From Lithospermum erythrorhizon (Eukaryota > Streptophyta > Magnoliopsida > Boraginales > Boraginaceae): a stretch of DNA of 64,000 nt. The notes beneath the pieces are model-generated. The model was not told the origin of the DNA. It did not search any database and worked only from the letters and a program-made list of their open reading frames with translations. Below are positions 24,500 through 36,830 of the stretch, in pieces; within the stretch, counting starts at the first letter, position 1; each line of letters starts with the position of its first letter. Position numbers and translations under genes: made by a program. The stretch is from positions 186,001-250,000 of the forward strand of contig JADFUC010002064.1 of NCBI GenBank assembly GCA_019722365.1, written 5' to 3'.

Positions 24500-25420
24500 A
24501 TAAACAATAAGAGGAGCAAAGCCAAATGACTTGAATCCTTCTTATACGTGGCATTACTTGAGACTTAGTCACATAAGTGATAAAAGCATTAAGAAATTGC
24601 ATACTCATGGAATTTTGACATTATCAGTTTTTGAACCATATGATGATCAATGCGAATCATGTTTGCTGACAAGATGGCTAAATCACCTTTCCTTTGGAGC
24701 GAGGTCGAGAGGGCAACAAATTTGTTGATGTCGTACATATTGGTATTGTTGTGGACGATGATAAGATACTGCTTGCTCGAGAAGGTTGCACCGTACTTAA
24801 ATCGCTCAGTGACTATAGTAGATATGATTTACATATAATACTTGAAGTATAAGAATGAAACTTTGAAAGTTGAAGAGTTTGAGGAAAGAAGTTGAGAACC
24901 AACTGATAAAATGATTAAGGTTCTCGATTACAACGAGGAGAGCGAGAATATAGCTATGTATTTGAGGCATCTTAAGGAGGATTTGGAAGGTATTGTATCA
25001 CTGACTCACCCCATTTGCGACACCTACGACATATTGAATTGTATCCAGAAGGGAGAAATCGAACACTATTTGGATAGCAGTTTCGATCCATGATGAAACA
25101 AATCAGCCCCGATCCGATTTTTGAGGGATATGTCATTACAGAAGGCGCATGCACACACACTAAACAAATGTCCAACTAAATCGACTACTAAGATACATGA
25201 GATGGTTTTGGGAACAAATCTCGAAGATAGGTCACATGAGGATTTAGGATAGTGAAGCCACATAATGCAAAGAGGGTGAGGTAAAAGGCAAACTTGGATC
25301 AAATCAGAAATATTGTTTTTATTTCGGTTTGACAGAAAATCTTATTTCATTGGTTATCATAGTCCTTGAATTATCCACAGAAGTGCATTGTAATGGAAAG
25401 CAATTAGCTAACTGTTCCTA
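24500..25420 (+). pseudogene. Copia GAG-pre-integrase and integrase relic
   Basis: On the plus strand, about 24530-24720 reads NPSYTWHYLRLSHISDKSIK and CESCLL followed in another frame by KMAKSPFLWSEVERATNLL. This is the HxRLGHxS..C..C zinc-binding and linker block of copia integrase. Core remnants follow: DYSRYD-like at 24815, CIQKGEIEH at about 25040 (for NGVSERRNR), HTLNKCPTKSTTK at about 25155 and GTNLEDRSHEDLG at about 25220. Multiple stops and shifts make it non-functional. No reverse transcriptase was found downstream. It probably belongs with the LTR at 21.1 kb. Confidence 0.7.
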
Positions 25421-27839
25421 AACTCTTGTTGGCTAAGATTAAAGTAGGATTTTAGGTTGTATGGCCTCATTAGAGTTGATTCGATATTCTCGAAGCGAGA
25501 GTTTGTTTAAACATTACTCCGAATTTACCTCAAATGTAGCTGTGACCACCATCTTTCTATAGTTTCAATTCCAATATCCATTGATGTATTCATATTTTGT
25601 GGATATAATATGCGTATGCTCCTTAAACTAAAACTATTTGAGATATGTGTTTGGCGAATAGATATTTTCGTCTGTCGGTTCAACCTGGACACAATTCCTT
25701 ACGTTATCACTTATCAGCCAATAAATAGATCAAAATCATCAATTGGCACATATTTGAGCTGTCTTACCACAATAAATTTATACATAACAAGAGATCGTTA
25801 AAATTGTATACCTCCATTCCACAAGCAATTTGGTTTCAATTACGATCAAAATGATCGTTTTTCATTAAATAACTTCTTCAATTGTTATTTATAAAAATTA
25901 TATACCATATACTACACTATGTATTATTATAAGCGATTACAATCAAATTATATAATATATAATATAAATATACTAATTATTCAAACATAATATTCCACCT
26001 AGAAAGAGAAAAAGAAAGATAAATTGTGTAATAATCAGTGACTCTATCTAAAAATAGAAATGAAAAGATTAGAGATATAAAGGAAAAAAATAGTATTGAA
26101 AATATAAAAAATTAAATATTTTGATACTAAAAAAAAATTAGATAAATGTCCAAATGTTGTGAGACTGGGAAATAACTACTCAATAAAGATTAAAGCATCT
26201 AGAGGTGTTGAGGGTTAATGTCTTAAGCGTAAAAAGATATGTGGGCCAAACATAATTTGAAAAATGTGATAAATTTGACTTTTAGTGTGAGTGACCATTT
26301 CCCTATTCTATTAGGGGAGTAGTATAAGCCATCATTGCATGATACAATTTCACCCATGTGCTATGTCAATATAGAATACACGGAGTTTTTCAAAAACTTT
26401 CTAAATATAGCACCTCTCAAAATCATCCAAATACTAGCTGTTGTAGTTATTTTTTTTATTTTAAAAAAAAACATTCTCTTCAAGTTCATCATCTGAAGGC
26501 TTCTTTGCTAGAGGATTCAATTTGAAGAAGGCATTGTGTGGATTGATTAGAACTCTTCAATGACTCTATTAGTTGTTGTAGAACAAAAATTCTTCTTGAT
26601 AGTCTAAAAAATTTTGGGCCCGGTATCAACCGAGGTTATTCTTCATAGGCAGGGGTGAAAGCTTCTATGATATCGATGCAGAAAGTAAAAGAAAATAAAT
26701 GAGAGATGGTAGCGGTGGCCAAGCATCTGAGGTGTAGGTCAAATCAAATTAAATTGTAGGTAAGATACCATTTGAAAAAAAATAACAAAATTATGAAATA
26801 GTCAAAAAGATAAAATTATTGAACATGTTGCTAATATTTTGACAAGAATTGAGACAATTGAGGAGGCTTAGGCAGGTTGGGCACGTAGCAAATTTGATGG
26901 TGTATCTCACTTTATCCATTACATGAAGTCTTTCAAACTAATGATTATAAATGACATCTTGATGGAATTTCTTTGCTACCATTGAACTTTTGGAGCACTG
27001 GCACAGGACCGTTAACACTACGGTGTGGGATTTGCTTGATGTTAAACTTCGCGGTAAAAACCATTATCTTCGATATCTTTAATTTGGTCGATAAGGCGAA
27101 GGCTAAAAGGTATTTCTGCAGTTCTTTTTAACGTTTTGATCGATAATCTCAACTTTCTGATTCTTTTTATCTTTGAGGTTGCTTGTTAGTAGAATTAAAG
27201 ATGTGAATGGGGTGCTGAGGGTGTTGGCTCATGGCTGACTGTTCCGTGCGTGTGTGTGATAGTGGCAGGCTTAAATAATGAAGCTATTAATAATCTGTGC
27301 GTCAGTAAGGTTCGGCAGTTACAGCCTGGGGTGAAAAATAACGACATTTCGCATCTTCGCCGCGTTTTTCAAATGTTATCTTACACAATGAAATTGTATG
27401 TTAGGCTATCTTGTGGCTTTACTTTCGTTGGATGGCAATGTGTACGCCTGTGCATGCTGACAGCCTGTGACAAACCAGCTTGTCTGGCAACTAAGTGAGC
27501 AGGCGGAGATCAGCTTGCCGCCGATGAATCAGAAACTCATATGAACTTGAAAGAAAGGAAATATTTCAAAGTAAAAAATAACTGCGGCATGATTTTGAGT
27601 GATATAGATTTTGAAAACCGTCTATTGACACATGGAGTGAAATGTATCATGTCAGATCCAATGTCGTGAACAGATTTATGTATATGCCACGAATTCTCAT
27701 GATTTTTCAAGTCAGAAATTTTCCTGACAATATTACAAAAGCAATTATTAGTAAACAAACTTTGAGGGCTAGAGAGAACGACCAATGATTTATATTCTTA
27801 TCATTACCTTAAATAGTCTTTGGACATGGCGTGAAGGTA
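25421..27839. other. Unassigned sequence, no gene recognised
   Basis: From 25.4 to 26.5 kb this is AT-rich. From 26.5 to 27.5 kb composition is more balanced, with an open frame of 82 codons (27250-27498, plus strand), but I recognise no domain. The right end (about 27785-27840) lies just beyond the stop side of the minus-strand 5-phosphatase copy and is presumably its old 3' flank. Confidence 0.3.
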
Positions 27840-29691
27840 CAATTTGTTGATTGCTCAACAACAATCAACCTCCACAAGAACAATACCATATACTGGTCTA
27901 TGGTCAGAAAATCTAGATTCCCCTCGAACATATGATATTTGGTTGAGGCCTTGACCATACCACAAAATTCGATCACACCTACAGAAGCCAAGTTACATTA
28001 GAGAGAGCAAAGAAAAATTGGCTAATATTTTAGAGGATTTTCTATTTTTGTCTTTTTACATTATAAAGAGGATTTTACCATGCAGGTGTTCTTCTTTTCT
28101 CCTTTGGCGGCAAAGTTTCTCCAGCATCTGTCTGAATTAGTTGAATATTTATACGTGGGAGGGAAATATATCCTTCCTTCCTTCATTCCATTCTTCAAAA
28201 ACACGCCCATGTCTCTGCTCTATTTGAAGCTGCAAAAAGAACACATAAAAATCAGATGCTATAGATATAGTAGTTTATGTTGTTGAATAAAATTTACTAC
28301 ATTATGCAAAATCAATAAACTAGACAGTGTTAGGAAGCGAGATAAGTTCCAATTTTTTTATACACTTGCCTGGTCATTCTCCAGTAGTGCCCTCCAATTA
28401 TGCATCTCCGCAAGCACCTTGGCAAGCCGGTAAGACAACGCTATCTGGTAGTTTAAATCTCCTAGCCATATAACTAGATTAAATAGATAAAAGGACGGTT
28501 TCAGGACATGTCTATCATTCTTCAACATAAGTCACATCATTACTTAAAAGCTCTTTGCATACTAAATACTCCGTAAAATAAAAAAGGAAAATGTGTCTAT
28601 GAAGAGACATTATATAACAAATGACGTACTCATGCTCAAGGATTGGCCCGCGGAGACAAGAGTTTGGCATTACCCGATGCCGTGAACCCTAGGAAACCTT
28701 GTTTTCCTAAGAATTTCCATGACATCAGAATTTCTACATAGTTCATCTCCCTCCTTTTCTCCAGATGTTAAATGACTGCACACAAAGAAGAAGCTTGTTT
28801 GGTGCAAACTGCAAAGACATGCTAATTGAAATAGAACCCTGCAACATAATGAAATAGTTATTGAGCTTGTTATGATACATGAACACATGAAATTCTTATT
28901 AATATTCTGGAAGAACCGAAGAACAAGCACAAACCTTATTCCCAAGATAGCCCATTAATCCTCTTCCAACAGAAGATACTTTTAAATTCCAAACAGTATC
29001 TTGAGTGTCCTGACTGGTGTTCTCTTTCTCCCGTAGAGTCTAAAACAGTGTATGTATTTGGAGAATAATTTGTTGAACCAGGTGACTAGGCTTGGTCATT
29101 TTCATCATCGGAGAACCCACCCCATCAGGCATCTGCACCATATTCACTTGGTCTGTGAGTAATGTACTCCTTTCACAAACACTGAATCGACGATCAAGTC
29201 TTGGCTGCGGCATTTATGACATATCAGTGTTAATCAATATCATGCTATGGCTGGACGAGTGAAATGAATGCCGATGCAAGAATGTTGAATTCCTCTGTAT
29301 GATATTTCCTTCAAAATCAGCATCCAGTTCCACAAGAGGATCAGGACTGGAGATTGTGTCTGATAACCACCAGTCATCCCAGGGAACTGTTTAAGGTCCT
29401 TTGGATTAAGGTTAACTATTTTTTGGCAGGGCCGTTATCCTCTGTGCCCAAAAACATTACCAGCATTTAAAGGAACTATTTCTTGGAACCTATATGCCAA
29501 AGAAATCAACAACAGTAAAGTAAGAGATTCGAAGAATAGTAGTCAAACATTCAGTAAACAAAGCACATTTATCAACCAAAATTACCCAAGAACATAAATG
29601 TCAGCAGGTGGCGAAGTATGCAGCCATTCTTCTAGTCTTAAATTATTTGGTGGGGACTTTCCAGCCATATTCCATGTTGCTACAAACACTC
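27840..29691 (-). pseudogene. Type I inositol-polyphosphate 5-phosphatase pseudogene (inverted copy)
   Basis: Seven exon pieces are readable on the minus strand in order: VFVATWNMAGKSPP (about 29691-29588), [12 protein letters not shown] (about 29489 on), [12 protein letters not shown] (about 28960), [20 protein letters not shown] (about 28780-28700), LGDLNYQIALSYRLAK and MHNWRALLENDQ (28490-28384), GRVFEEWNEGR (about 28220), and [20 protein letters not shown] with SDHRPVYG (27985-27890). Active enzymes of this family remove the 5-phosphate from inositol phosphates and phosphoinositides. Compared with the plus-strand gene at 63.0-64 kb, this copy has an extra T after NAGNV (frameshift), TGG changed to TAG soon after (near 29418), and a TAA in place of a Tyr codon further on. 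It is the inverted duplicate of that gene and is dead, though it shows the downstream exons the window lacks on the right. Confidence 0.85.
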
Positions 29692-30089
29692 TGTGCCATA
29701 ATGCAAGAAACAGTAAATACCAGCCGTTATATCTGAAACTAGAGAACTTCAAATAGAAAATTGCAATTACTACTCAACATTGCTCATAGAAATTGCTGAA
29801 GCTATTAAAATCCTAGTCAAGTCATGAACAAGTAAAATAGCTATCATTACCCAACTCTCATTATAGTCCCCTGTCAATTTCCTTATCTCTCGAGTCATTA
29901 CACTCCATATCGATTGCCATCTCACACAGGGAGAAACAAGTTGTATATGTATGTAACAATAGTGGCACTCAAAGGCCATTTATGAATAATCATGAGGTGA
30001 CAGAGTATTCCAAAAACTTGATTATGTGTGCCTGTAAGTAATCTGAAATAGAGATGTCTAGCTATAAGTAATGTTTACTAACCTCGAGA
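29692..30089 (-). repeat. Duplicated MCCA-IP5P intergenic segment with internal deletions
   Basis: On the minus strand, 30065-29800 matches the sequence just downstream of MCCA (about 59460-59733, including TCGATATGGAGTGTAATGAC). At GACTAGGAT it jumps to sequence matching about 62845-62915, and then, at the shared bases AGAT, to sequence matching 63420 on. So about 3.1 kb and 0.5 kb present in the plus-strand locus are absent here. The open frames in this stretch in both copies are shared only because of the duplication. Confidence 0.8.
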
Positions 30090-32287
30090 CTTTTGACCGT
30101 GAAGAGAACAGTAGCATCAAACACTTGACGACCAGTTGTAACATGAAGCCCATGAATTTGGTGCCTTCAGGACATGCTATAACATGTAAACAAATGGATT
30201 TTAAAGCATTTTGTTAGAAATCATCAAAAGTCATAACTATGACCAAGTGACCAACTCACCTCCATCTTCATTGCTTCTAAAACAAGAATAGGTTGTCCTT
30301 CCTCAATTCTTGCCCCATCCTTTACTAAGACTTTAACGACCAAACCAGCCATTGGGGCCACTACAGTTCCAGGAGGATGAGATGTCACATCAGAAATTGA
30401 TTTATGAAGGGCTCCTCCATCGTCAGTATCAGAGTGTTCATTCCCTAGTTTTTGTTTAAAATGGTAATGGTTTGGCCCATCCCAGATATGAATGTGCTCA
30501 CTCTCATCCTACAAGTCAACCGTAGGACTTTGTGTCGGAGATTATAGCCGTTTATTCATTTAAGGAAAGTATTTCTTATGTAGATTTTATAGCTATTAGA
30601 TAATTAATTGTAATTGTTCTTTCCTATTCTTTCTAAGCATGTATAGAGCCTTTCTCTTGTATAAATATGTATAGACTCATATCAATAAAATCATCCAGTG
30701 AAATACTTTCACAACATAAGCTTGTTTTCTTTACTTTGTCTCTTAGGGTACACAAATCATGGAAACAGAAATGAAATGCGATAAACATCATAAACTGAGT
30801 TGCAGTTCTTCATGGTTAAAAAATGAGAAACTATGAATATTGTTTAGCAACAACAAAGGCCTTCTTTAACCTTAGGCACTTAGAAAAAAATAAAAGAGAA
30901 TAATGCAACAATCAAAAAGAAATTAACTTGGCTGACATTAAGTTCTGAAAGCCTAAACTGAAGAGGGGAAATCCATGATTGGCTGATGAGAATTAACTAA
31001 GTATTTTGGTTGATAACAAGATATTAGTAACAAGTAAAACATAATGCAGTACACAATTACTTTGGCATATACAGCTAAAGTGACCCTTCTGCTTACACCT
31101 CCAATTTCAACCTGGTAAGCGTCATTGCCCAAGTGAGTCAACTGGATCTCCAGTCCAGGGGACTCCGCTTCTGGTAGCTGGGATTACCAAATGAACCATT
31201 TTAAGTAGATTGAGCTAAAATAAAACAAGAATTATCAAGACATGCACACTAGCTTAATCCTAAACTTTTATACTATTGAAGTATCTCGACAATATATTTT
31301 CCATCTGGCAGACAGGTGATGCCAAGCTGCAAACAGGCCGACTCACGGACGCCACCATCATCTTCGCATTCAAGTTCAATCATTGTCCTGGCACAGTGAT
31401 TGAGCCTGAAAGTAGGACGCGCATACCATATAGAGAGGGGACCTATTGGAAATAATACAAGTAAAATGATGACCATAAGGATGGGAATAACAATGAATTC
31501 ATTAAATAAACATGTTATGTAAGAAGTTGAACCCTCAAACTTACGAGGGGCATTTAGTCTTGATCTTGCAAGTTGTTTTTCATAAATGCAAGCAGCTACA
31601 ATTGATGAACCGTATATAAGTGCACTACTTGAATTTTCTGCCAGGGTTGCATTATCTGGGTCGATGAAAAGATCATCTTTATAATTCTCAATAAAATGGG
31701 TCTCGACATTTCCATTGCCAAAAGCGCTGTGATTTGCAAGTTTAAGGAGAAAATCTATGTTGGTGGGCAAGCCAGCAACCTGAAAATATAGAAGTATATG
31801 GAATCTTCAATAGATTACCCTATATATAACCAACTCTGCAACATGGACAGGTACAAAAGCACATAAGTTGTGCAGAAAAGGGTTCAAGAATAACATGTAA
31901 AACACAAACTCAACAAATATCAAGATGATATCAAATAAATTAGTTTGGAATTTAATGGAAAAGATAATAATAACTTTGGAAAAAAGAGCCTTATATTTTT
32001 AAGTCACCTGAAATTTGGATAAGCAGATCTTCAATTTAATCAATGCCGCACCAAGATTCTTTCCATGTAGCAATTAAAGGATCATAATGCATACTCACTG
32101 AATCACCTTGTGCAACCCCAGTCTCAACTCAAGTTTTCAACATCTTTTGTTGGTAATTCCAAATTCTTGATATCAATACAATTAAAATAGCTAAATAAAT
32201 GAAGCTCAAGACATCAAATTTCTATGAGATTTCATTAACTACCTGAGGAGTGAGGAGGATACTTGGACTGGACAATAATGATGAAGA
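30090..32287 (-). pseudogene. MCCA: MCCA 3' half pseudogene (inverted copy, exons 9 end to 15)
   Basis: On the minus strand this is a copy of the last exons of the biotin-containing alpha subunit of methylcrotonoyl-CoA carboxylase. Exon 11 (31779-31545) is fully open: GLPTNIDFLLKLANHSAFGN through SSIVAACIYEKQLARSRLNA. Exon 12 (31442-about 31288) is open: PLSIWYARPTFRLNHCARTM through LGITCLPDGKY. Exon 13 is at about 31179-31063. Exon 14 (about 30514-30263) ends in the biotinylation motif EAMKME. Lesions: the exon 10 acceptor and first bases are lost in a 15-bp deletion between GAGTT repeats, exon 10 carries further deletions (about 32110-32050), the exon 12 donor is missing, and exon 15 has an 11-bp deletion between AAATTC repeats. 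Similarity to the plus-strand gene stops near 32287 inside exon 9, so the biotin-carboxylase half is absent. Confidence 0.85.
30533..30733 (+). mobile_element. Solo LTR (201 bp) in intron 13 of the inverted MCCA copy
   Basis: The 201-bp insertion is flanked by a perfect 5-bp duplication, CTTTG, at 30528-30532 and 30734-30738. It starts TGTCGGAGATTATAG, contains a TATA-like box (TATAAATATG, about 30660) and a polyadenylation-like AATAAAATCA (about 30685), and ends in CTTTA. The matching plus-strand intron (about 58985) lacks it and shows the uninterrupted target. Length, signals and the 5-bp duplication fit a solo LTR, but I could not match it to another LTR in the window. Confidence 0.7.
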
Positions 32288-35200
32288 GTTACTATCAGCT
32301 CTTTATCAGTTGAGAGCTATGCCCTTGGACTATTATTGTATTCCATATTGGATAGCATTGGAGTTTAAAACCATGATTTTGATATGGTTACCGACTTACT
32401 GTAATCATTTATTCCGTATCCGACTCGGCTTCGCTGAAATCTTATGAGAGTTGGATTCGAGTATCAACAGTTGACACTTGCTCAGTATACAAAAGAAACC
32501 AGCTCAACTAAATACCATATAAAGTCTTAAAAAAATACATAATGGATTTCCTTCATTTATTTATGTCATTTATCACTTGATTGTAGAAGACAAAGCAGTT
32601 ACTTGTGATTGCGGATTACTCGTGAAAATAGTAGACTCATGACTAAATTAAAAGCTAAAGCTAATCGAATGCATTTGGATCACAAAACTGACAAGTCAGC
32701 GCTAAATTTGGGTTTGGTCGGGAATGGGTTGGGACTTAAACTCCCGACTATGTCCCGATGTCAGGGGCAATTTTAAGTCGGGAGATAGTTCGGAACATTC
32801 GGTGATGACAAGTCCGACGAAGCCCGCCGAGGGTATTTTTGAGGCGGTTCTAAAGTATCTTTAAGCGTTTGGGCTGAAATCTTGAAACTTGGTTTTGAGT
32901 CTCCATTACTTTAAAATCATTGTGTAAAACTGATGAATAGAGGTTAGGAGGGTTCTTGAGTAAAACTTTGGAGTGCTTGTTGATGATACTTAAATGGTGT
33001 AGGTTGAGTTGAATTTATGCATTTTACCATGCTTACGAGTTACGAAGAGGTGTTAATTTGTACAAGTTTGTTGGTATAATTTAGAAATTTATCTTACGAG
33101 GCGTAGTTTGTTAAATCGAGAGGAATGGTATTATTACGATAATTACATTCTAGGAATAGTGTAAATGATAATTCTATTAAAATGCGGATATAATGATACA
33201 TATCGGCCAATTTAGAAGTTAGGCTGATGCATGTCGGCCGGAGTAACTCATCTAAAAATAATGATTAGGAAAGTGGCGTCTGAAACGTTGGTTGACTGCT
33301 CGTTGTTTGATTATTCTTGGCTTTTGGCGTTGGATCGTATAAAAGTGATGGTTTATCGCGTGAGTGTCATATACACCGCCGCGACTGTCAATCTGAAAAA
33401 TGTATGAATGGTTGTAATCTGAAAGAAGAATTTTATTATTTATGATACGGGTACAATAAAATCCTTTGTATGGGAAAATTTCTCGATTAATACGGGTTTT
33501 ATCAAATCGAAGAGGATCATTATCAAACTATGAGTCCACTAGCGTTCTTGACGATTTGTGAGATGTCGACTTCTTGGCTTGGCTTGATTTGGGCTTGAGC
33601 AGCGATTTGATATTGATAGAAGCTTGATATGAGGCAGCGATTTGAGCTTGACTTGACTTGAGCTTAGTGATTTCCAATTTGGATAGGAGCTGCAGGGGCG
33701 GATCGTATCACGGACTCGAGGCTGGTCGGGACTTGGATATGGTCCCGGTAGAGGGCACTTAAATGGCGTATTCGGTGTTGGTTGTATGGGCTTGATCTTG
33801 GGTGGACATGATCACCGATATATTTTAGACTTGATGGACTTCTTGTAGCGTTTGCGATTAATAGGACTTACTTTGAGAATGCTGGCAGGTAGAACTTTTG
33901 GTTAGTGTTTGGCATACATTGAGGTGGGGCAGTGGATGGATCAATTGTTGCCTTTGATGGGACTTGGTGCCTTGATATGACAACCGTTTGAGATAGAATT
34001 TCAGGGCAGTGTGTGGAGTGATAGGAAGGCGAAGTGTTGAGCTTCCGGCCGTTAACTGACTAGCATTACTTGGCAGCGGCCGGTGGCGTGTTGTTGTAAG
34101 TGGGACTTAAGGGATATGGCCGCGTGGGACTTAGTGATTTGGCGCCAAGCAGGACTTAATAGTTTTGCCTCACTTGGGACTTGATTTAAGTTTTGATGGC
34201 GTTACTTGGCTTTGCTACGGCTGATGCTTGGCGAACTGTGCTTTGTAGTGATGACTCGGTATGAAGGTGGAACTTTCGGCCACATTGATAATCTTGATAA
34301 GCTAGGCAGAGGCTTTTAGCGGCGTATTTCTGCCCTAGAATCCGACTATAGGGGTGAATGCCGATTTATTCTTATATAAGGATTTGATGTCAACTTTTGA
34401 GATTTATCGAGATATTCGTCAATTTTTTGAATAATCATAGGAGCTCACAGCAGCTTAATGCTGAATATTGACGTTCTTGAAAACTTTTAAATCGAGATTC
34501 TCATAAGATTTTGCTTCAAACTTGAAGAATTGCTATTGCGTTTGTGCAATAATCGTTAATTCGGCGCTATTTTGACGGCTTAGAGGTGTTTTCCGGCCAC
34601 CGCGTGGTGTTTTCTTTGGCGGCTCAAAAGAAATCTCGGGGGTTTTTTTTCTATATTTTCTCGGTGATTTTGTGTGTTTTTTGGTGGTGAAGGTTGTGAT
34701 TTTTTGGTTGAATGGTTGATGGAATTGTTGATCTTGTGATGAAAATTTGAATTAGGCAGAGTATTTATAGGTTTAGGCTCCGATGTTTTTTCTTTGATTG
34801 ACAGGGGTTTTTGATTCAGTGGATCGATGGCAGCCAGTTGAATTTTGAGAGCAGAGACCGCCAGGTAGTGGGATAATTTTGGAAGGCCACTTTTCCTCTA
34901 AGTAAACATTTTGGGCGCTTTATTTCATATACAAGCTTCTGAAGGTTGGGATTAACTTTTTAGATTAACGTTTTAAAGTATTTCAGAAGGCTTTTGGAGC
35001 CTTAATTTTTGCACCACGCAGAAAAACACGGAGTCTTGATTTTTGGGCCAGCACATAGTTTTTGTAATGCTTGATTTTGAGCGTAAGCTTGGAATCTTGA
35101 TTTTTGAACCACATTGATTTAGATTAACCCGTTTTTAGTCACGTGGCTTCGGAATATTCCGTATGACCGATTTTAATCAATAAAATTAGAGGTTTTTGAG

Positions 35201-36830
35201 CCTAATTTTTAATTGACATTTAATCTTGAGAATTTGTTTTTAAAGGGAACCGCATTTTTTACTTGATTAATTCCGAGGGGGCTTGATTTTGGGAACTTTA
35301 CAGCGATCGAGGGGTTTCATTTGGACTTTTGGGATTCGATGGGGAACCCTAATTAGCCACATGACATTTTTTAGTGGTTCGACTCTCCAATTAATTTGGG
35401 GTAATTAGTGCTTAATGATTTAATTATTTTTTGACAATTTTTATGTATGGTAATTATATATCATATTTTTGTGTTTCATCATAAATAAATATATAATTAC
35501 ATATTTATTCCTTTTCAAAGATTTTGTAGCACCATTTTAATTGTTTGTAGGCTGGTCTTTAATTATCCGTGAAGATTTCATTATTTGACTAATTAGTTAT
35601 CTTTCACTCAATAAATAAGTTAATATTCATTCCAATTAAATTCAAAAATAACTACGATGTCTTTATTTACAAGATCAATAAAATCTGCAAGGAACCCACA
35701 AATCCCCAAAATGTCATTCAGTAGGCAAGTGATTCAGATTTTGAGCAAAATATCCACAGGACCTATAACTATGCAACAATACTTTCCATCTTATTTCCTG
35801 TCCTTTTCCTCCCAAGAATCTAATGAAAACCACATGTCAACAACCAAACAAATAGAAAAAACAATCCTAGAAGATGGCCCCAATACTTTTTCAATTATGA
35901 AAAATAACCGGACAGTTTAATTGATACATATAATTTTTTTATTTTAATCAATAATATCTTGAAAATACTATAAAGTATATTTTATATATTTTCACAAAAT
36001 ATAATATATCAAGTTATCAACAATGTTTTGATTTTAAAGAGATAATTACATATATATCTCAATAAATATGATCAAGTTTCAACTTATTCATAGTAAGTGG
36101 TAGTGTAGCATATTTGATCGATGGAAGTGGCTCAAATGTTAAAATAGATCCTTGAAAGTTATCTATGTTACACATTATTATCTGTTTTTATCGTCCAAAA
36201 TATAGACGAAATATACAATATTTATCACTTAATGAGACCAAAGTGCACTAGTGTGTACATTTTCAAGGACCAGATGTGTTACAATATTACTTAGTGGGAC
36301 TACATGTGTTACATTACTGCTTAGTCGGACCAAAGTGCAATTTGACCATACTTATTGACTTATCTGTAATTAACTCTAATTTTAAATTTTCAAAACACAA
36401 CTAATTAGAATTTCAAAACTGAATGATCTTTTAGAGATAAATGAAAGTAATTAAAATTGACATATTTCTTTCAATTCTTTTTAGTTTATCTTTTTATTTA
36501 TGAGGATGAATATTTGATCATCTATAACTTTTTAATTATATTATAAAGTCATAATTTTTTCAAAATAGTTTCAATAAAGAATATTTATATTAATCAGAAT
36601 AATAAATAATAAGTAATTTACAATCAAATTTTACCTAGAAAAATGAAACCCACTATTTTCACTCAGTATTCTCTAGTACTATGGGGTTCTCTCTTCAATT
36701 TATCATCCCTCTATTTTTCTCAAGTTGTATGTAAAATGAAGAAAATTGATATATTATAAAAATATTACTTTATAAATCTCGATAGTTGTAGAATACGTGT
36801 GAGTTGAGATTTCAACGAGAGTAAAGGTAT
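32288..36830. other. Unassigned sequence with an LTR- or promoter-like block
   Basis: No coding domain was recognised. From about 32.7 to 35.4 kb the composition is unusually balanced and rich in short repeats of GGGACTTA and GACTTGAT. On the minus strand a TATA-like box (CCTATAAATACT, about 34763) is followed by an A/C-rich leader (CATCACAAGATCAACAATTC). This resembles the U3-R-U5 layout of a large retrotransposon LTR, possibly beginning TGTCATGTGGCTAATTAGGG near 35375 on the minus strand. No second LTR or gag was found, so this is tentative. From 35.5 to 36.8 kb it is AT-rich, with one unremarkable 87-codon frame at 35657-35920. Confidence 0.3.

Noticed and set aside
29770..29979. Similar small frames at 29770-29979 (-) and 59542-59796 (+) suggesting a conserved peptide
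   Set aside because: Both lie in the MCCA downstream flank. Their likeness is explained by the recent inverted duplication, not by coding constraint.
31273..31770. A 165-codon minus-strand frame that could be called a separate gene
   Set aside because: It is MCCA exon 11 plus the following intron plus exon 12 of the inverted copy read through. The intron borders are clear and the sequence matches the plus-strand MCCA locus.
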